This document shows, in pieces, positions 20,401-26,830 of a DNA stretch of 64,000 bases. The first letter of the stretch is position 1. Each line of letters opens with the position of its first letter. Source of the stretch: an uncultured Massilia sp. (GTDB taxonomy: Bacteria > Pseudomonadota > Gammaproteobacteria > Burkholderiales > Burkholderiaceae); contig CAMLMV010000013.1 of the NCBI GenBank assembly GCA_946481275.1, positions 1 to 64,000 on the forward strand, read 5' to 3'. The position numbers were made by a program, and so were the translations under genes. Under the pieces are notes generated by a model, which saw only the letters and a program-made list of their open reading frames with translations, was not told the DNA's origin and made no database searches.

Positions 20401-20438
20401 GCTATCCGCTGGCCGTCGAAGTGGAGGGCGTGCAATGA
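11445..20438 (+). CDS. Giant secreted DUF11/SdrD-B repeat surface protein
   Basis: A 2997-residue exported protein, probably a long cell-surface stalk. A signal peptide ends near residue 34 (LCLPAWA). Residues about 35-1140 hold eight DUF11-type beta-sandwich domains, each with a cysteine pair. Residues about 1143-2395 hold ten SdrD/Cna-B-like repeats of 115-130 residues with a DxNxxGxxDxGE start and a GYxFGE end. A divergent eleventh copy (about 2398), a carboxypeptidase-regulatory-like domain, a ninth DUF11 (about 2685) and another SdrD-B unit (about 2811) follow. The last 100 residues resemble a truncated OmpA-like fold. The TGA overlaps the ATG of the next gene, so the two are co-translated. 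There is no strong ribosome site at the ATG. An adhesin or matrix role is inferred. Confidence 0.9.
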   Translation: MSLSLPWLHRSSFRAVVRSILLFATLGLCLPAWAVDLLVANFTDTPDPAVRGGQIVYRASITNNEADTAHNAVLTFTLDAQTTFVSVSDTGHCAYDSGTHTVGCQYATVRGDLSGPGSADDFIVDVTVSARPTAGATVTAGAAVTGAEVDTNPANNNLSQLTTLDNGADMAMALAASPASVPASGVVTYTATATNNGPNAAGTVSVALTLSPNLTYQSASGSGWSCSRSGQVVTCTRASASLGALPAISVSAKASGASTGTITSAATVSVGSGATDYNPANDSTTANVTITTGTDLAITKTASSGTPASGAPMTFTLAPRNNGPFAATGVTVSDTLPAGFTAISAAGTGWSCGVAGQTVTCTTASYAVGATNNITVTATTPVVTGGTPFSNTAAIASATPDPTPGNDSSTASFTVLPAGVDLSITKTKTPNPVAQGSNITNTIKVTNQGPQGAAAGEVQVTDTLQAGESYVSHSGTNWTCGAAGSVVTCTYNAALANGAGTSNLQVVTRADNAGTLTNTACAAYTDTGGHNYVDPVTGNNCAAASVVSTASAGSIDLRLAKAVSVDPLVWNAASLDYTLTVTNAGPGDATGVRLTDAIPGATSGTGVVAARTGGTSTATFSCTNGSTVTCTQTGGTIAAGTTAVFTITVSRPLLDSASQPGGKWTNTASVTSTDQGDTDLANNSASVQVKVDPVADVKVSATVTPSSAQAGTEAVYVLTVNNNGPSTARGVTLADVFTVPAGTMTFLSATPSTGSCAAFDTVGKTLNCSLGDMLSGSTATVTVKMRPDYMALPPSPRTLTSDVTVATTTPESDATNNTAQAVLTVTQASVDLLVNNTDSPDPLGFVPAGAGPVFPDNVVTYRNTVTNHGPSVASGLVLTYTMTPPAGKQMTFLGDKLGATGQSYSNYCNNLNSQVTGPSTLTITCTLPPSFILAANNATTDLYLDFRADSTPTGSGDTYASTVTIASNEPDSLTANNTVGQTTTVRNRADLQLAKSARAWIGGADTGTAAVQLRQPFYWVLTLTNAGPGDSPSTTISDVLPSGVVPYTPGAGAPAQYQAAPYTGGVTWSTNNAAPTSGACSVSGSSISCNVGLLASGKVAVVKIPVVSATTGTRNNCASATTSEVDPNGTNNTNICSSVTVQASSLAGTVYADANANGARDGAEAGIGGVAVTLAGTDDYGNAVSLSTATSGAGGFSFANLSPGSYALGETQPSGYQDGVDVAGTSGGTAAAIPADSITAIALAGNTNATGYLFGEVADASLSGYVFVDTNTNALRDAGETTGISGVTVTLTGTDDRGAVTRTTTTGTAGAYSFTGLRPGTYTVTETPVPGVTHTGMTVGSAGGKDGAASVGAGSAVVGAGKNAVGGIVLAAGASAQNYNFGESGQGLSGRVYADLNQNGTYDAGEPGIPGVSVTLAGNTASGTNVCAAISPNPCTVTTGSDGSYSFSGVPASDATGYRITEQAQSSAPLSNYGDGAEHVGSLGGNAAVNDQFGGIVVAVGQFGSGYDFGERGGSIAARVYQDKDGNGTLDTGETGLQGVTVTLSGTTANGTNVCTILPSCTATTAADGTVVFKGLPASNNSGYTLVETQPADYAEGTNTPGTSGGTASTATGTSTVSAIVLATGVDATGYLFGEKTATLSGAVYADANNNGVRDAGETGIAGVTLTLSGHTASGADVCAAVASCTTVTAADGSYTFAGLPASNTAGYTVTEQVQTTAPLDGYLDGKLTSGTNCGSCTQATASPNAFAAVQVDATKTYTGYNFAELPPASVAGHVYKDVNANGTLDNGEALAGVTLTLGGNDDLGQAITATVVTGADGSYRFGNLRPSGAAGYTITETQPASLADFTAATGTAVGKVGGTDTGTAALNSVGAIVLPSGQAGIGYDFREKTASLAGKVFLDTNNNGIADAGEQAIDKVTVRLTGTDADGAAVDLTTTTAAGGAYSFTGLKSGTYVLTETQPTAYLDGKEHVGSAGGTVNNTRFDNTAAANATSAINLTAGTDGTGYDFGEQPLPTSGGIEGTVFVDLDDDGRQGTGETGIAGVVVRLSGTTARGAAVTRETTTGADGHYRFTGLEPSDTAGYSVTEVQPASHADGKSTPGKGPGKAGSAKPVASGGNDVIAGIVLGEDVQLAGYDFGERSQASLAGVVYVDQDASGAQDAGEPGLPGVTLTLQGKDAAGNAVRLTTVSGADGRFAFPDVPPSDKTGYTLTETQPQGYRDGNTTVDTGNPGRPAGTKPVAGGQGDVVDGIVFTGGSRLTGYRFGEYGNGARLSGRVYADASNDGVAQDGEAGIAGVTVQLTGTDRDGHPVARTATTGADGRYAFDALPPSGTGGYRVVETQPAGYNDGKTTIAAGNPGAADGRKPIGVGNQDAIGGIAVADRDLAGYDFGELLVPSLKPPIVNGYVWLDRAHTRQRPNDGSQQGLANWTVQLRQNGNLVCTTQTSADGFYQFDNLHCAGYETTGLPTGSGYSIVFTKEGNRMPAVAVSGGNAGIAASTGGQIDNVTLRANAMVVEQNLPLDPAGVVYDAQTRKPVAGAVVTVTGPAGFDPTRHLVGGVAAQAQTVGSDGMYQFLLQNDFPSGVYTLAVTAPGGYLPAPSQTIAPCSGTLTVGLQPNPALVQASDDAPGATVALHNAASCTGLVAGGARTTQYYQSFVIRNGGSAPILNNHLPLDPVGMDGLVLTKTTPLVNVAKGDLVPYTITATNTRAVALPAARVDDMLPPGFQYRSGSARVNGAAAEPKAAGRTLSFAARAFAPHEKVTYSLVLVVGAGVGEGEYVNRAVAVSPAGGQPVSNTASAAVRVTPDATFDCPDVIGKVFDDANVNGYQDDGERGIPGVRLATPRGLLVTTDAEGRYHVPCADIPNADRGANFVMKLDDRTLPSGYRVTTENPGSVRVTRGKVAKLNFGAAIHRVVLLEMSDAAFAAGGTDLLPQWNQQLDTMIEKLNEQPSVVRIVYRNGGGDAQLAARRLEAVRAAVRERWRRHGERYPLAVEVEGVQ
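11547..14866 (+). repeat. Eight tandem DUF11 domain repeats
   Basis: Within the giant gene, eight successive domains begin with phrases such as VDLLVANFTDTPDP, TDLAITKTASS, VDLSITKTKTPNP and ADLQLAKSA, and carry VTNxGP in the second strand pair. All eight contain two cysteines late in the domain (for example WSC-x8-TCT), which would allow one disulfide each. They are protein-level repeats; the nucleotide copies have diverged. Confidence 0.85.
14871..18632 (+). repeat. Ten tandem SdrD/Cna-B-like repeats
   Basis: Ten repeats begin near 14871, 15222, 15597, 15985, 16356, 16750, 17113, 17490, 17862 and 18246. Each starts with a pattern like LxGxVYxDxNxNGxxDxGE (a calcium-loop-like acidic stretch), continues with GVTVTLxG and ends with GYxFGE just before the next copy. 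Copies 3, 4 and 5 have an extra cysteine pair (NVC...C). In Gram-positive adhesins such domains form rigid stalks; that role here is inferred. Confidence 0.85.
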
Positions 20439-23400
20439 AACGCTCGATGAACTTCGTCCTCCGCCCGAAGCGCCTCGTCGTGGTGCTGGGTGCCATCGGC
20501 ATCACCTGCGCCCACGTCCAGGCGGCCGACCGTAGCCGGATGATCGACAACGCCAGCGTGTTCACGCAGCCGTTGCCGTCGTCGTCCGAGCGCGACCTTG
20601 CCGCCTTCGCCGGTCGTGCGCCGTCCGCACTCACGGTCGAAGAACGCCGCACGATGCTGGAAACGCCCGCGCCGGCGGGACCGGCCGTGCAGACCGCCGT
20701 CCTGCACGACACGCTGGGCGGCACCAATTTCGACTCCGGCAGGGCCGAGCTGCTGCCCCGCGCCCGCGCCGCCCTCGATGCGCTCGTCGCGCGGGTAAAA
20801 GGCAAGCAGGCGATCCGGTTCGAGATCGTCGGCCACACCGACAACCAGCGCATCGCCGCCCGGCTCAAGCCGACCTTCCCGGACAACGCGGCGCTGTCGC
20901 AGGCGCGCGCGCTGGCGGTGGCGACTTACCTGAAGGACGCACTGGGCCTGCCGGCCACGAGCTTCTCGGTCGGCGGCCGCGGCGACACGGAGCCGGTGGC
21001 CGACAACGGCACGCCGGAAGGCATGGCGCGCAACCGCCGTACCGAGATCCACGTATGGTACGAAGAGGTGGCCACCAGCGCGCCGCAACCGGCGGCCGCC
21101 GCGCCGCGCGAAGTCGTGACCAAGGTGACGCGCGACGCCTGCGCCTCGGCACCGGCGACGATGCAGCCGTTCTCGATCAGCGTCGACGGCCAGCGCATGG
21201 TGGGCACCAGCGGCCATGACGAGGAAAACCGCGAACGCTGCGTGGACGTCGCGCTCGAGCGCGCCGACATCCAGGTCAAGTACGACCCGATGAACGTGTC
21301 GCCCGCGCTGAACGTGTGGACGACCGGCGCGGCCGTGCGCCGCCGGGACGTCGAATTCGCGAGCTACACGAACTACGCGTGGTGGCTGCGCCGCGCCGAA
21401 GTGCGCGTGTTCCTGCCGGGCCAGCACCTGGCATCGACGCCGCTGGCCGTCGTGCCGCTGGCGGTCGGCGGCAACGCCGCCTGGACCGTGCCGGCGGAAG
21501 CGCCCGACCAGCTCCTGTACGTGCTGCGCGTGTACGATGCCGACGGCCGTTTCGACGAAACGGCGCCGCACCGGCTGTCCATCGTGGAGCGGGCCAGCGG
21601 CCTGCCCGCGCAGGCGAAGAGCGGCTGGGGCGAGACGACGCTGGCGCGCCAGAACATCCGCGCCGCCGGCGGCACCGTCACCGTCAGCGGCACGGGCATC
21701 CGCGCCGGCCAGAGCGTCACGGCGCTGGGCCTGCAGGTGCCCGTCGACGCCAGGGGCAACTTCGCGCTGCGCCAGATCCTGCCGGCCGGTCCGCACACCG
21801 TGCAGGTCGACGTGCGCGATCCGAACGGCCTGGGCCGCACCTTCAGCCGCAACCTGTCGATCGCGGACGAGGACTGGTTCTACGTCGCCGTGGCCGACCT
21901 GACGGCGGGCCGCGACAACACGTCCGGCCCGGCGAAACTGGTGACGGGCGACGACCAGCACTACGACAACCGCGCGTGGGTGGACGGGCGCGCCGCCTTC
22001 TACCTGAAGGGCAAGGTCAAGGGCGACTACCTGCTGACGGCGAGCGCCGACACGCGCGAACAGCCGCTGCGCGACATGTTCTCGAACTTCGCGTCGAAGG
22101 ACCCGTACTACCTGCTGCGCCGCATCGATCCGGACCGCTACTACCCCGTGTATGGCGACGACAGCACCATCGTCGACGACGCGCCGACGTCCGGCAAGCT
22201 GTACGTGCGCCTCGCGCGCCAGGATTCCAGCGTCATGTGGGGTAACTTCCAGACGGCGTGGACCGGCACCGAGCTGACCCAGTTCAACCGCGGCCTGTAC
22301 GGCGCGAACGCGCAATGGAACAGCGCGGACGTCACGGCGGCCGGCGACAAGCGGCACAGCATCAACGTGTTCGCGGCGGAGCCGGGCACGCTGCCGATGC
22401 GCGAGGAATTCCGCGGCACGGGCGGCTCGCTGTACTACCTGCACCAGCAGGACGTGACGCAGGGCTCGGAGCGCCTGTGGATCGAAGTGCGCGACCGCGA
22501 TTCCGGCCTCGTGATCGAGCGGCGCGCGCTCGTCCCCGCCCAGGACTACGATGTCAACTACCTGCAGGGGCGCGTCACGTTGCGCACGCCGCTGTCGTCG
22601 ACGGGGGAGGGCAGCTCGCTGTTCCGCACGTCCTCGCTGGCCGGCAACCCGGTCTACCTCGTCGCCACCTACGAATACGTGCCGGGCCTGTCCGCCGTGC
22701 ACGGCAGCGCGGCCGGCGTGCGCGCGTCGAGCTGGTTGAGCGACCATGTCGGCGTCGGGTTGACGGCCTACCACCAGGGCGAACACGAATCGTCGCAAGG
22801 TTTGCAGGGCCTCGACACGACCCTGCGCGCGACGCCGAACACGTGGCTGCGCGCGGAAGCGGCGCGGTCGCGCGGCGCGGCCGGCAACACACTGGTGTCC
22901 AGTTCCGGCGGCTTCGACAGCGACCTGATCAACTCTGGGGGCGGCCGCGCGGACGCCCGCCGCGTGCAGCTGGCGGCCGACCTGGCAGATGTCGGCGCCC
23001 GCGGCAGCATCGCCGGCTACTGGCAGGACCGCGGTGCCGGTTTCGCCGGCCCGGGCCAGATCGCCGCGGCCGGCGAGGCCGTGCGCCAGCAGGGCCTGCG
23101 CGCGACGGTGCCCATCGGTGACGCGACGGAAGCGAGCGTGGCCGTCGACGATCGCGACGCGACCAGCCAGACGGCGCGCAGCGCGGAAGCGGCGCTGCGC
23201 CACAAGCTGTCCGCCGAATGGGGCGTCTCGGGCGGCCTGCGCACCGACGAGCGCCAGAACGGCGTAGCCGTGCCGACGGCGAGCCCGCTGTTGAACCAGT
23301 ACGGGCGCCGCAACGATGCGATCGTCCGCTTCGATTTCCGTCCGCTCGCGCCAGCCACCGCATCCGACGACAGCGCCGAGCCTGCGACGGCGCCGGTCGC

Positions 23401-24808
23401 CGCGGCGGCACCGGTATCGACGGGCGTTCCCGTCACGAGCCTGATGGCGACGCCGGGCGTCGGCCAGCAGGGTGCGCCGCGGCGCCCCGGCGCGGCCGTG
23501 GCCGGCTCGGACGGCACCATCGCCGCCGGCGTGGCGGCCGCGCGCCTGCCCGGACTGCGCTATGCCGACTGGTCGATGTATGGCTTCGTGCAGCACACGC
23601 TGTCGCACACGGGCGACCGCACCCTCGGCGACCGCGCCGGCGTCGGCGGCAGCTGGCAGGCGAGCGAGCGCGTGCAGGTCAACGCGGAAGCGTCGGGCGG
23701 CAGCGGTGGCGGTGGCGGCCAGCTCGGCGCCACGTACAAGGTCAGCGACCGCAGCGACATCTATCTCGCGTACACGCTGGAAACCGAGATCCCCGACGTG
23801 AACTACGCGGGCCGCAGCGGCACGCTCACGGGCGGGTCGCACTACCGGCTGAGCGACCAGGCGACCATGTTCGCGGAAAGCCGCTGGCAGAACGGCGCCG
23901 GGCCGCAAAGCCTGACGCATGCGTTCGGCGTCGATCTCGCGCCCGGTCCGCAATGGTCGGTGGGCGTGAAAGCGGAAGTCGGCACGCTGTCCGACCCGCT
24001 CGCGGGCGACATCCGCCGCCGCGCGATCGGCGTCACCGCCGGCTACCACAACGACAGGACGCGCTTTACCACCGGCCTCGAATACCGCACGGACCGCACG
24101 ACGAGCGCCGCCAGCACGCTCGGCGCGACGCCGTTCCCGGATGCGCCTGCGGCCGGCACCGACAACCGCCGCAGCTGGCTGCTGCGCAACTCGCTCGGCG
24201 TGCAGGTCGATCCGGCCTGGCGCCTGCTCGGCAAGTTCAACTACTCGCGCAGCATCTCGAGCCAGGGCGCCTTCTACGACGGCGACTACACGGAAGGCGT
24301 GCTGGGCGCCGCGTACCGCCCCGTCGACAACGACCGCTGGAATGCGCTCGTGAAGTACACGTACTTCTACAATCTGCCGGCCAGCAGCCAGGTCGACAGC
24401 ACGTTCGGCACGCCGCTCGACTACAAGCAGAAGAGCCACGTGTTCAACGGCGACGTCACCTGGGACGTGCGTCCGTGGGTATCGGTGGGGGCCAAGTACG
24501 GGTTGCGCGTCGGCCAGGTGACCGGTTCGCGCACGAGCAACGACTGGTTCGACAGCCACGCGTCCCTCGTGGTCCTGCGCACGGACTGGCACTGGGTGCG
24601 CGAATGGGATGCCGTGGCCGAGGTACGGCGTCTGGCCGTGCGCGAAGCGCGGGATGCCCGCAAGGGTGCGCTGGTCGGCATCTACCGGCACGTCGGCGAG
24701 CATGCGAAAGTGGGCATCGGCTACAACTTCACGGACTTCTCGGATGACCTGACCGACATGTCCTACCGCAGCCGCGGCTGGTTCATCAACGCGTTGGGCA
24801 CGTTCTGA
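20435..24808 (+). CDS. Outer-membrane protein with N-terminal OmpA domain, partner of the giant protein
   Basis: A 1457-residue exported protein. Residues 1-31 are a signal peptide. An OmpA-like peptidoglycan-binding domain (about 90-205) contains NFDSGRAELLPRA, VGHTDN, an LSQARA helix and NRRTEI. Next come FimD/invasin-like beta domains and a conserved block YYPVYGDDSTIVDDAPTSG, then a long C-terminal region rich in alternating hydrophobic strands ending in Phe (FINALGTF), the signature of an outer-membrane beta-barrel. Canonical OmpA has the barrel first, so the order is inverted. It overlaps the giant gene by ATGA and probably anchors or exports it. The exact family of the central part is not recognised. 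Confidence 0.85.
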   Translation: MKRSMNFVLRPKRLVVVLGAIGITCAHVQAADRSRMIDNASVFTQPLPSSSERDLAAFAGRAPSALTVEERRTMLETPAPAGPAVQTAVLHDTLGGTNFDSGRAELLPRARAALDALVARVKGKQAIRFEIVGHTDNQRIAARLKPTFPDNAALSQARALAVATYLKDALGLPATSFSVGGRGDTEPVADNGTPEGMARNRRTEIHVWYEEVATSAPQPAAAAPREVVTKVTRDACASAPATMQPFSISVDGQRMVGTSGHDEENRERCVDVALERADIQVKYDPMNVSPALNVWTTGAAVRRRDVEFASYTNYAWWLRRAEVRVFLPGQHLASTPLAVVPLAVGGNAAWTVPAEAPDQLLYVLRVYDADGRFDETAPHRLSIVERASGLPAQAKSGWGETTLARQNIRAAGGTVTVSGTGIRAGQSVTALGLQVPVDARGNFALRQILPAGPHTVQVDVRDPNGLGRTFSRNLSIADEDWFYVAVADLTAGRDNTSGPAKLVTGDDQHYDNRAWVDGRAAFYLKGKVKGDYLLTASADTREQPLRDMFSNFASKDPYYLLRRIDPDRYYPVYGDDSTIVDDAPTSGKLYVRLARQDSSVMWGNFQTAWTGTELTQFNRGLYGANAQWNSADVTAAGDKRHSINVFAAEPGTLPMREEFRGTGGSLYYLHQQDVTQGSERLWIEVRDRDSGLVIERRALVPAQDYDVNYLQGRVTLRTPLSSTGEGSSLFRTSSLAGNPVYLVATYEYVPGLSAVHGSAAGVRASSWLSDHVGVGLTAYHQGEHESSQGLQGLDTTLRATPNTWLRAEAARSRGAAGNTLVSSSGGFDSDLINSGGGRADARRVQLAADLADVGARGSIAGYWQDRGAGFAGPGQIAAAGEAVRQQGLRATVPIGDATEASVAVDDRDATSQTARSAEAALRHKLSAEWGVSGGLRTDERQNGVAVPTASPLLNQYGRRNDAIVRFDFRPLAPATASDDSAEPATAPVAAAAPVSTGVPVTSLMATPGVGQQGAPRRPGAAVAGSDGTIAAGVAAARLPGLRYADWSMYGFVQHTLSHTGDRTLGDRAGVGGSWQASERVQVNAEASGGSGGGGGQLGATYKVSDRSDIYLAYTLETEIPDVNYAGRSGTLTGGSHYRLSDQATMFAESRWQNGAGPQSLTHAFGVDLAPGPQWSVGVKAEVGTLSDPLAGDIRRRAIGVTAGYHNDRTRFTTGLEYRTDRTTSAASTLGATPFPDAPAAGTDNRRSWLLRNSLGVQVDPAWRLLGKFNYSRSISSQGAFYDGDYTEGVLGAAYRPVDNDRWNALVKYTYFYNLPASSQVDSTFGTPLDYKQKSHVFNGDVTWDVRPWVSVGAKYGLRVGQVTGSRTSNDWFDSHASLVVLRTDWHWVREWDAVAEVRRLAVREARDARKGALVGIYRHVGEHAKVGIGYNFTDFSDDLTDMSYRSRGWFINALGTF

Positions 24809-24871
24809 CCCGGCGGGCGCGGTGCACGATGCGTCGTGCGCCGCGCCGCGCTTCCCTGGTTCGGATGGGCG

Positions 24872-24908
24872 AAAAAAAAGGACTTCCGATTGGAAGTCCT
24901 TTTCTTTT
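24872..24908. terminator. Bidirectional intrinsic terminator
   Basis: The stem GGACTTCC (24880-24887) and GGAAGTCC (24892-24899) encloses a GATT loop. It is flanked by eight A on the left and TTTTCTTTT on the right, so it can end the outer-membrane protein transcript on the plus strand and the tRNA-Lys transcript on the minus strand. Confidence 0.9.
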
Positions 24909-24921
24909 ACTGCGATGTTCG

Positions 24922-24997
24922 TGGTAGGCCGTGCTGGGCTCGAACCAGCGACCAACGGATTAAAAGTCCGCTGCTCTACCAACTGAGCTAACGACCC
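24922..24997 (-). tRNA. tRNA-Lys (UUU), copy A
   Basis: A 76-base tRNA on the minus strand with an encoded CCA end. The acceptor stem GGGTCGT pairs with ACGGCCT (two G-U pairs), the T-loop is TTCGAGC, and the anticodon loop CTTTTAA gives anticodon UUU, decoding lysine AAA/AAG. The same 76 bases occur twice more, at 34937 and 35326. Confidence 0.98.
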
Positions 24998-25007
24998 GAC
25001 GGGCAGC

Positions 25008-25013
25008 ATTATA
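25008..25013 (-). promoter_or_regulatory. -10 box of tRNA-Lys copy A
   Basis: Reading on the minus strand, a perfect TATAAT lies 10 bases before the tRNA 5' end. TTGGCC sits 17 bases further upstream as a possible -35 element. The TATAAT position is conserved in all three tRNA-Lys copies. Confidence 0.75.
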
Positions 25014-25102
25014 GCGGCTCATCGGCACACGGCCAAGTGCTTTCGTGAAAATTGGCAACAATTGTTGGGTCCCCGCGGGCCGCACAGGGATTGATTTCCG
25101 GT

Positions 25103-25118
25103 ATGATCAGTTGATCAT
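25103..25118. promoter_or_regulatory. 16-bp perfect palindrome upstream of a diguanylate cyclase gene
   Basis: ATGATCA-GT-TGATCAT is a perfect inverted repeat ending 18 bases before the GTG start at 25137. Its location makes it a candidate operator for the cyclase gene. The binding protein is unknown. Confidence 0.45.
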
Positions 25119-25136
25119 CAGATATTAATCCATGCC

Positions 25137-26138
25137 GTGATCCCGACCGACGCCGATACTGCCACCGACCTTTCCCTGCGCGCCCTGAATCTCGTCAACA
25201 GCGGGATCATCGTGCTCGACGTCCACCACAAGATCGTGCTCTGGAACAGCTGGATGGTGCCCCGTTCCGCCCGCGCAGCCGCGCGCGTGCGCGAGCGCTC
25301 GCTGTTCGAGGTGTTCCCCGAACTGCGCGGTTCGCGCGTCGAAGCGGCCGTGCTGGCCGCGTTGGCGCCCACATCGGCGCCATCGGCCGATGGCGCGAGC
25401 ACGACCATCCCGCAGTCGGAAAGCGGCGCGCCTTTCAGCCGCGCCCCATTCCCGCTGCGCGAGGCGGGCAGCTTCGACGGGCCGCGCATCGACCAGGCCG
25501 TGACGGTGACGCCGTTCCGCGATGGCGAACAGCGCTACTGCATGATCGAGATCCGCGACGTCAGCGGCGCCGTGGAACGCGAAAAGCGTCTCCTCGACCA
25601 CGCCGAATCGCTGCGCGCCCGCTCGTACGTCGACGGCCTGACCGGCATCGCCAACCGCCGCTACTTCGACGTCGCGCTGGACCGCGAACTGCGCCGCGCG
25701 CAACGCGTGAAGGGCGAGGTGTCGCTGCTGCTGATCGACATCGATTCCTTCAAGGCCTACAACGACCACTTCGGCCACCAGCAGGGCGACACCTGCCTGT
25801 CGACCGTGGCCCAGGCCATCGCTGCCAAACTCAAGCGCCCGGCCGACGTGGCGGCACGCTATGGTGGCGAGGAATTCGCGGCGATCCTGCCGGACACGTC
25901 GCTCGAACAGGCCAGGCTGCACGCCAACACGATCCGCGAACACGTGGCCGGACTGGCGCTGCCGCACGCACCCGCGGCCCACTGGCCGATGGTCACGCTG
26001 AGCATCGGTGTCGCAAGCTTTGATCGTGAGCGCCTGCACGAGGTTCCCGCACTCATCGAGGCGGCGGACAAGGCCTTGTATGCGGCAAAGCGTGGCGGCC
26101 GCAATCGCGTCGTGGTAGACGGCGACGCATCCGCCTGA
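25137..26138 (+). CDS. PAS-GGDEF diguanylate cyclase
   Basis: A 333-residue cytoplasmic protein. An N-terminal PAS-like sensor (about 10-140, with NSGIIVLDVHHKIVLWNSWM) is followed by a diguanylate cyclase domain with GGEEF at 243-247 and the product-inhibition site RPAD at 234-237, five residues upstream as expected. It should make c-di-GMP from two GTP. The start is GTG at 25137; the nearby ATG at 25132 is in another frame and hits a stop at once. No membrane helices are seen. It has no operon partner. Confidence 0.92.
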   Translation: MIPTDADTATDLSLRALNLVNSGIIVLDVHHKIVLWNSWMVPRSARAAARVRERSLFEVFPELRGSRVEAAVLAALAPTSAPSADGASTTIPQSESGAPFSRAPFPLREAGSFDGPRIDQAVTVTPFRDGEQRYCMIEIRDVSGAVEREKRLLDHAESLRARSYVDGLTGIANRRYFDVALDRELRRAQRVKGEVSLLLIDIDSFKAYNDHFGHQQGDTCLSTVAQAIAAKLKRPADVAARYGGEEFAAILPDTSLEQARLHANTIREHVAGLALPHAPAAHWPMVTLSIGVASFDRERLHEVPALIEAADKALYAAKRGGRNRVVVDGDASA

Positions 26139-26380
26139 CAGTCATTCCGCACGTCGCAATGACGTGCATACCCGATCACGCCGCCGCGTATAGCGATACG
26201 GGAAGCGGCCCGTCGCCGGCGGATGCGTGTCATTTCGCATCGATCTGATTCTCCGTAAATACAGACTGTTTCGTGATGCGGCGCCCGCCGCCCTTGTGGC
26301 CGGCAACCGGCGCCCTAGACTGAATTGCCGCCGCCGGCCAGACCCGTACCGCGGCACCGTCCATCACTGAAGGAGACATC

Positions 26381-26818
26381 ATGCGTCCGCTTCCCTTGGC
26401 ACTTTCCGCATCCCTGCTGTTGTTCGCGCCCGGTGCCGGCGCGCAGTCGGGGAATTATCCGATCAACGACGACACGCCGATCTCGCGCGTCGAGGTGACC
26501 GCGCAGCCGCGCCCCGCATTCCGCATCTGGGACTACCAGGCCGAGGAAGTCAGCGGCAAGTACGAGCTGTCGAACGGCTGGCGGCTGAAGGTGCAGCCCG
26601 CACGCGACGGCATCGTCGCCCAGATCGACAAACAGCGCCCGATGCGCCTCATCGCGCAATCGCCCGACCGGTTCGTTTCGCGCGACGGCAACGTGATCAT
26701 GGAATTCAACAAGGGCGACACCCGCGACGACATGATGATGAGCTATGTGCCGAGCGACGTTGCCGATCCGCGCCTGGCGCAGATGATCGTCGTGACGGCG
26801 AAGATGGCGCAGCGCTGA
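26381..26818 (+). CDS. Exported protein of unknown function
   Basis: A 145-residue protein with a signal peptide (residues 1-21, ending GAGAQ). It has a good AAGGAGA ribosome site nine bases before the ATG. The mature part includes a short VEVTAQPRP segment and an acidic/basic mixed region; no cysteine pair and no enzyme motif is visible. Residues 47-105 (IWDYQAEEVSGKYELSNGW onward) look like a small beta-rich domain. I do not recognise the family. It is probably periplasmic and has no clear operon partner. Confidence 0.75.
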   Translation: MRPLPLALSASLLLFAPGAGAQSGNYPINDDTPISRVEVTAQPRPAFRIWDYQAEEVSGKYELSNGWRLKVQPARDGIVAQIDKQRPMRLIAQSPDRFVSRDGNVIMEFNKGDTRDDMMMSYVPSDVADPRLAQMIVVTAKMAQR

Positions 26819-26830
26819 CGCGCCGGCCGC

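Noticed and set aside
11448..20435. A 2995-codon open frame antisense to the giant gene
   Set aside because: It is in exact codon register with the sense gene, so it stays open because the sense codons avoid TTA, CTA and TCA. It stops precisely at the sense codon TCA (11448). The translation is Arg/Ala/Gly/Val-rich low-complexity sequence with no domains. It is a codon-bias shadow.
20402..25009. A 1535-codon antisense frame across the outer-membrane protein gene
   Set aside because: Same codon-bias effect; it begins by reading through the tRNA-Lys gene and has no recognisable domain.
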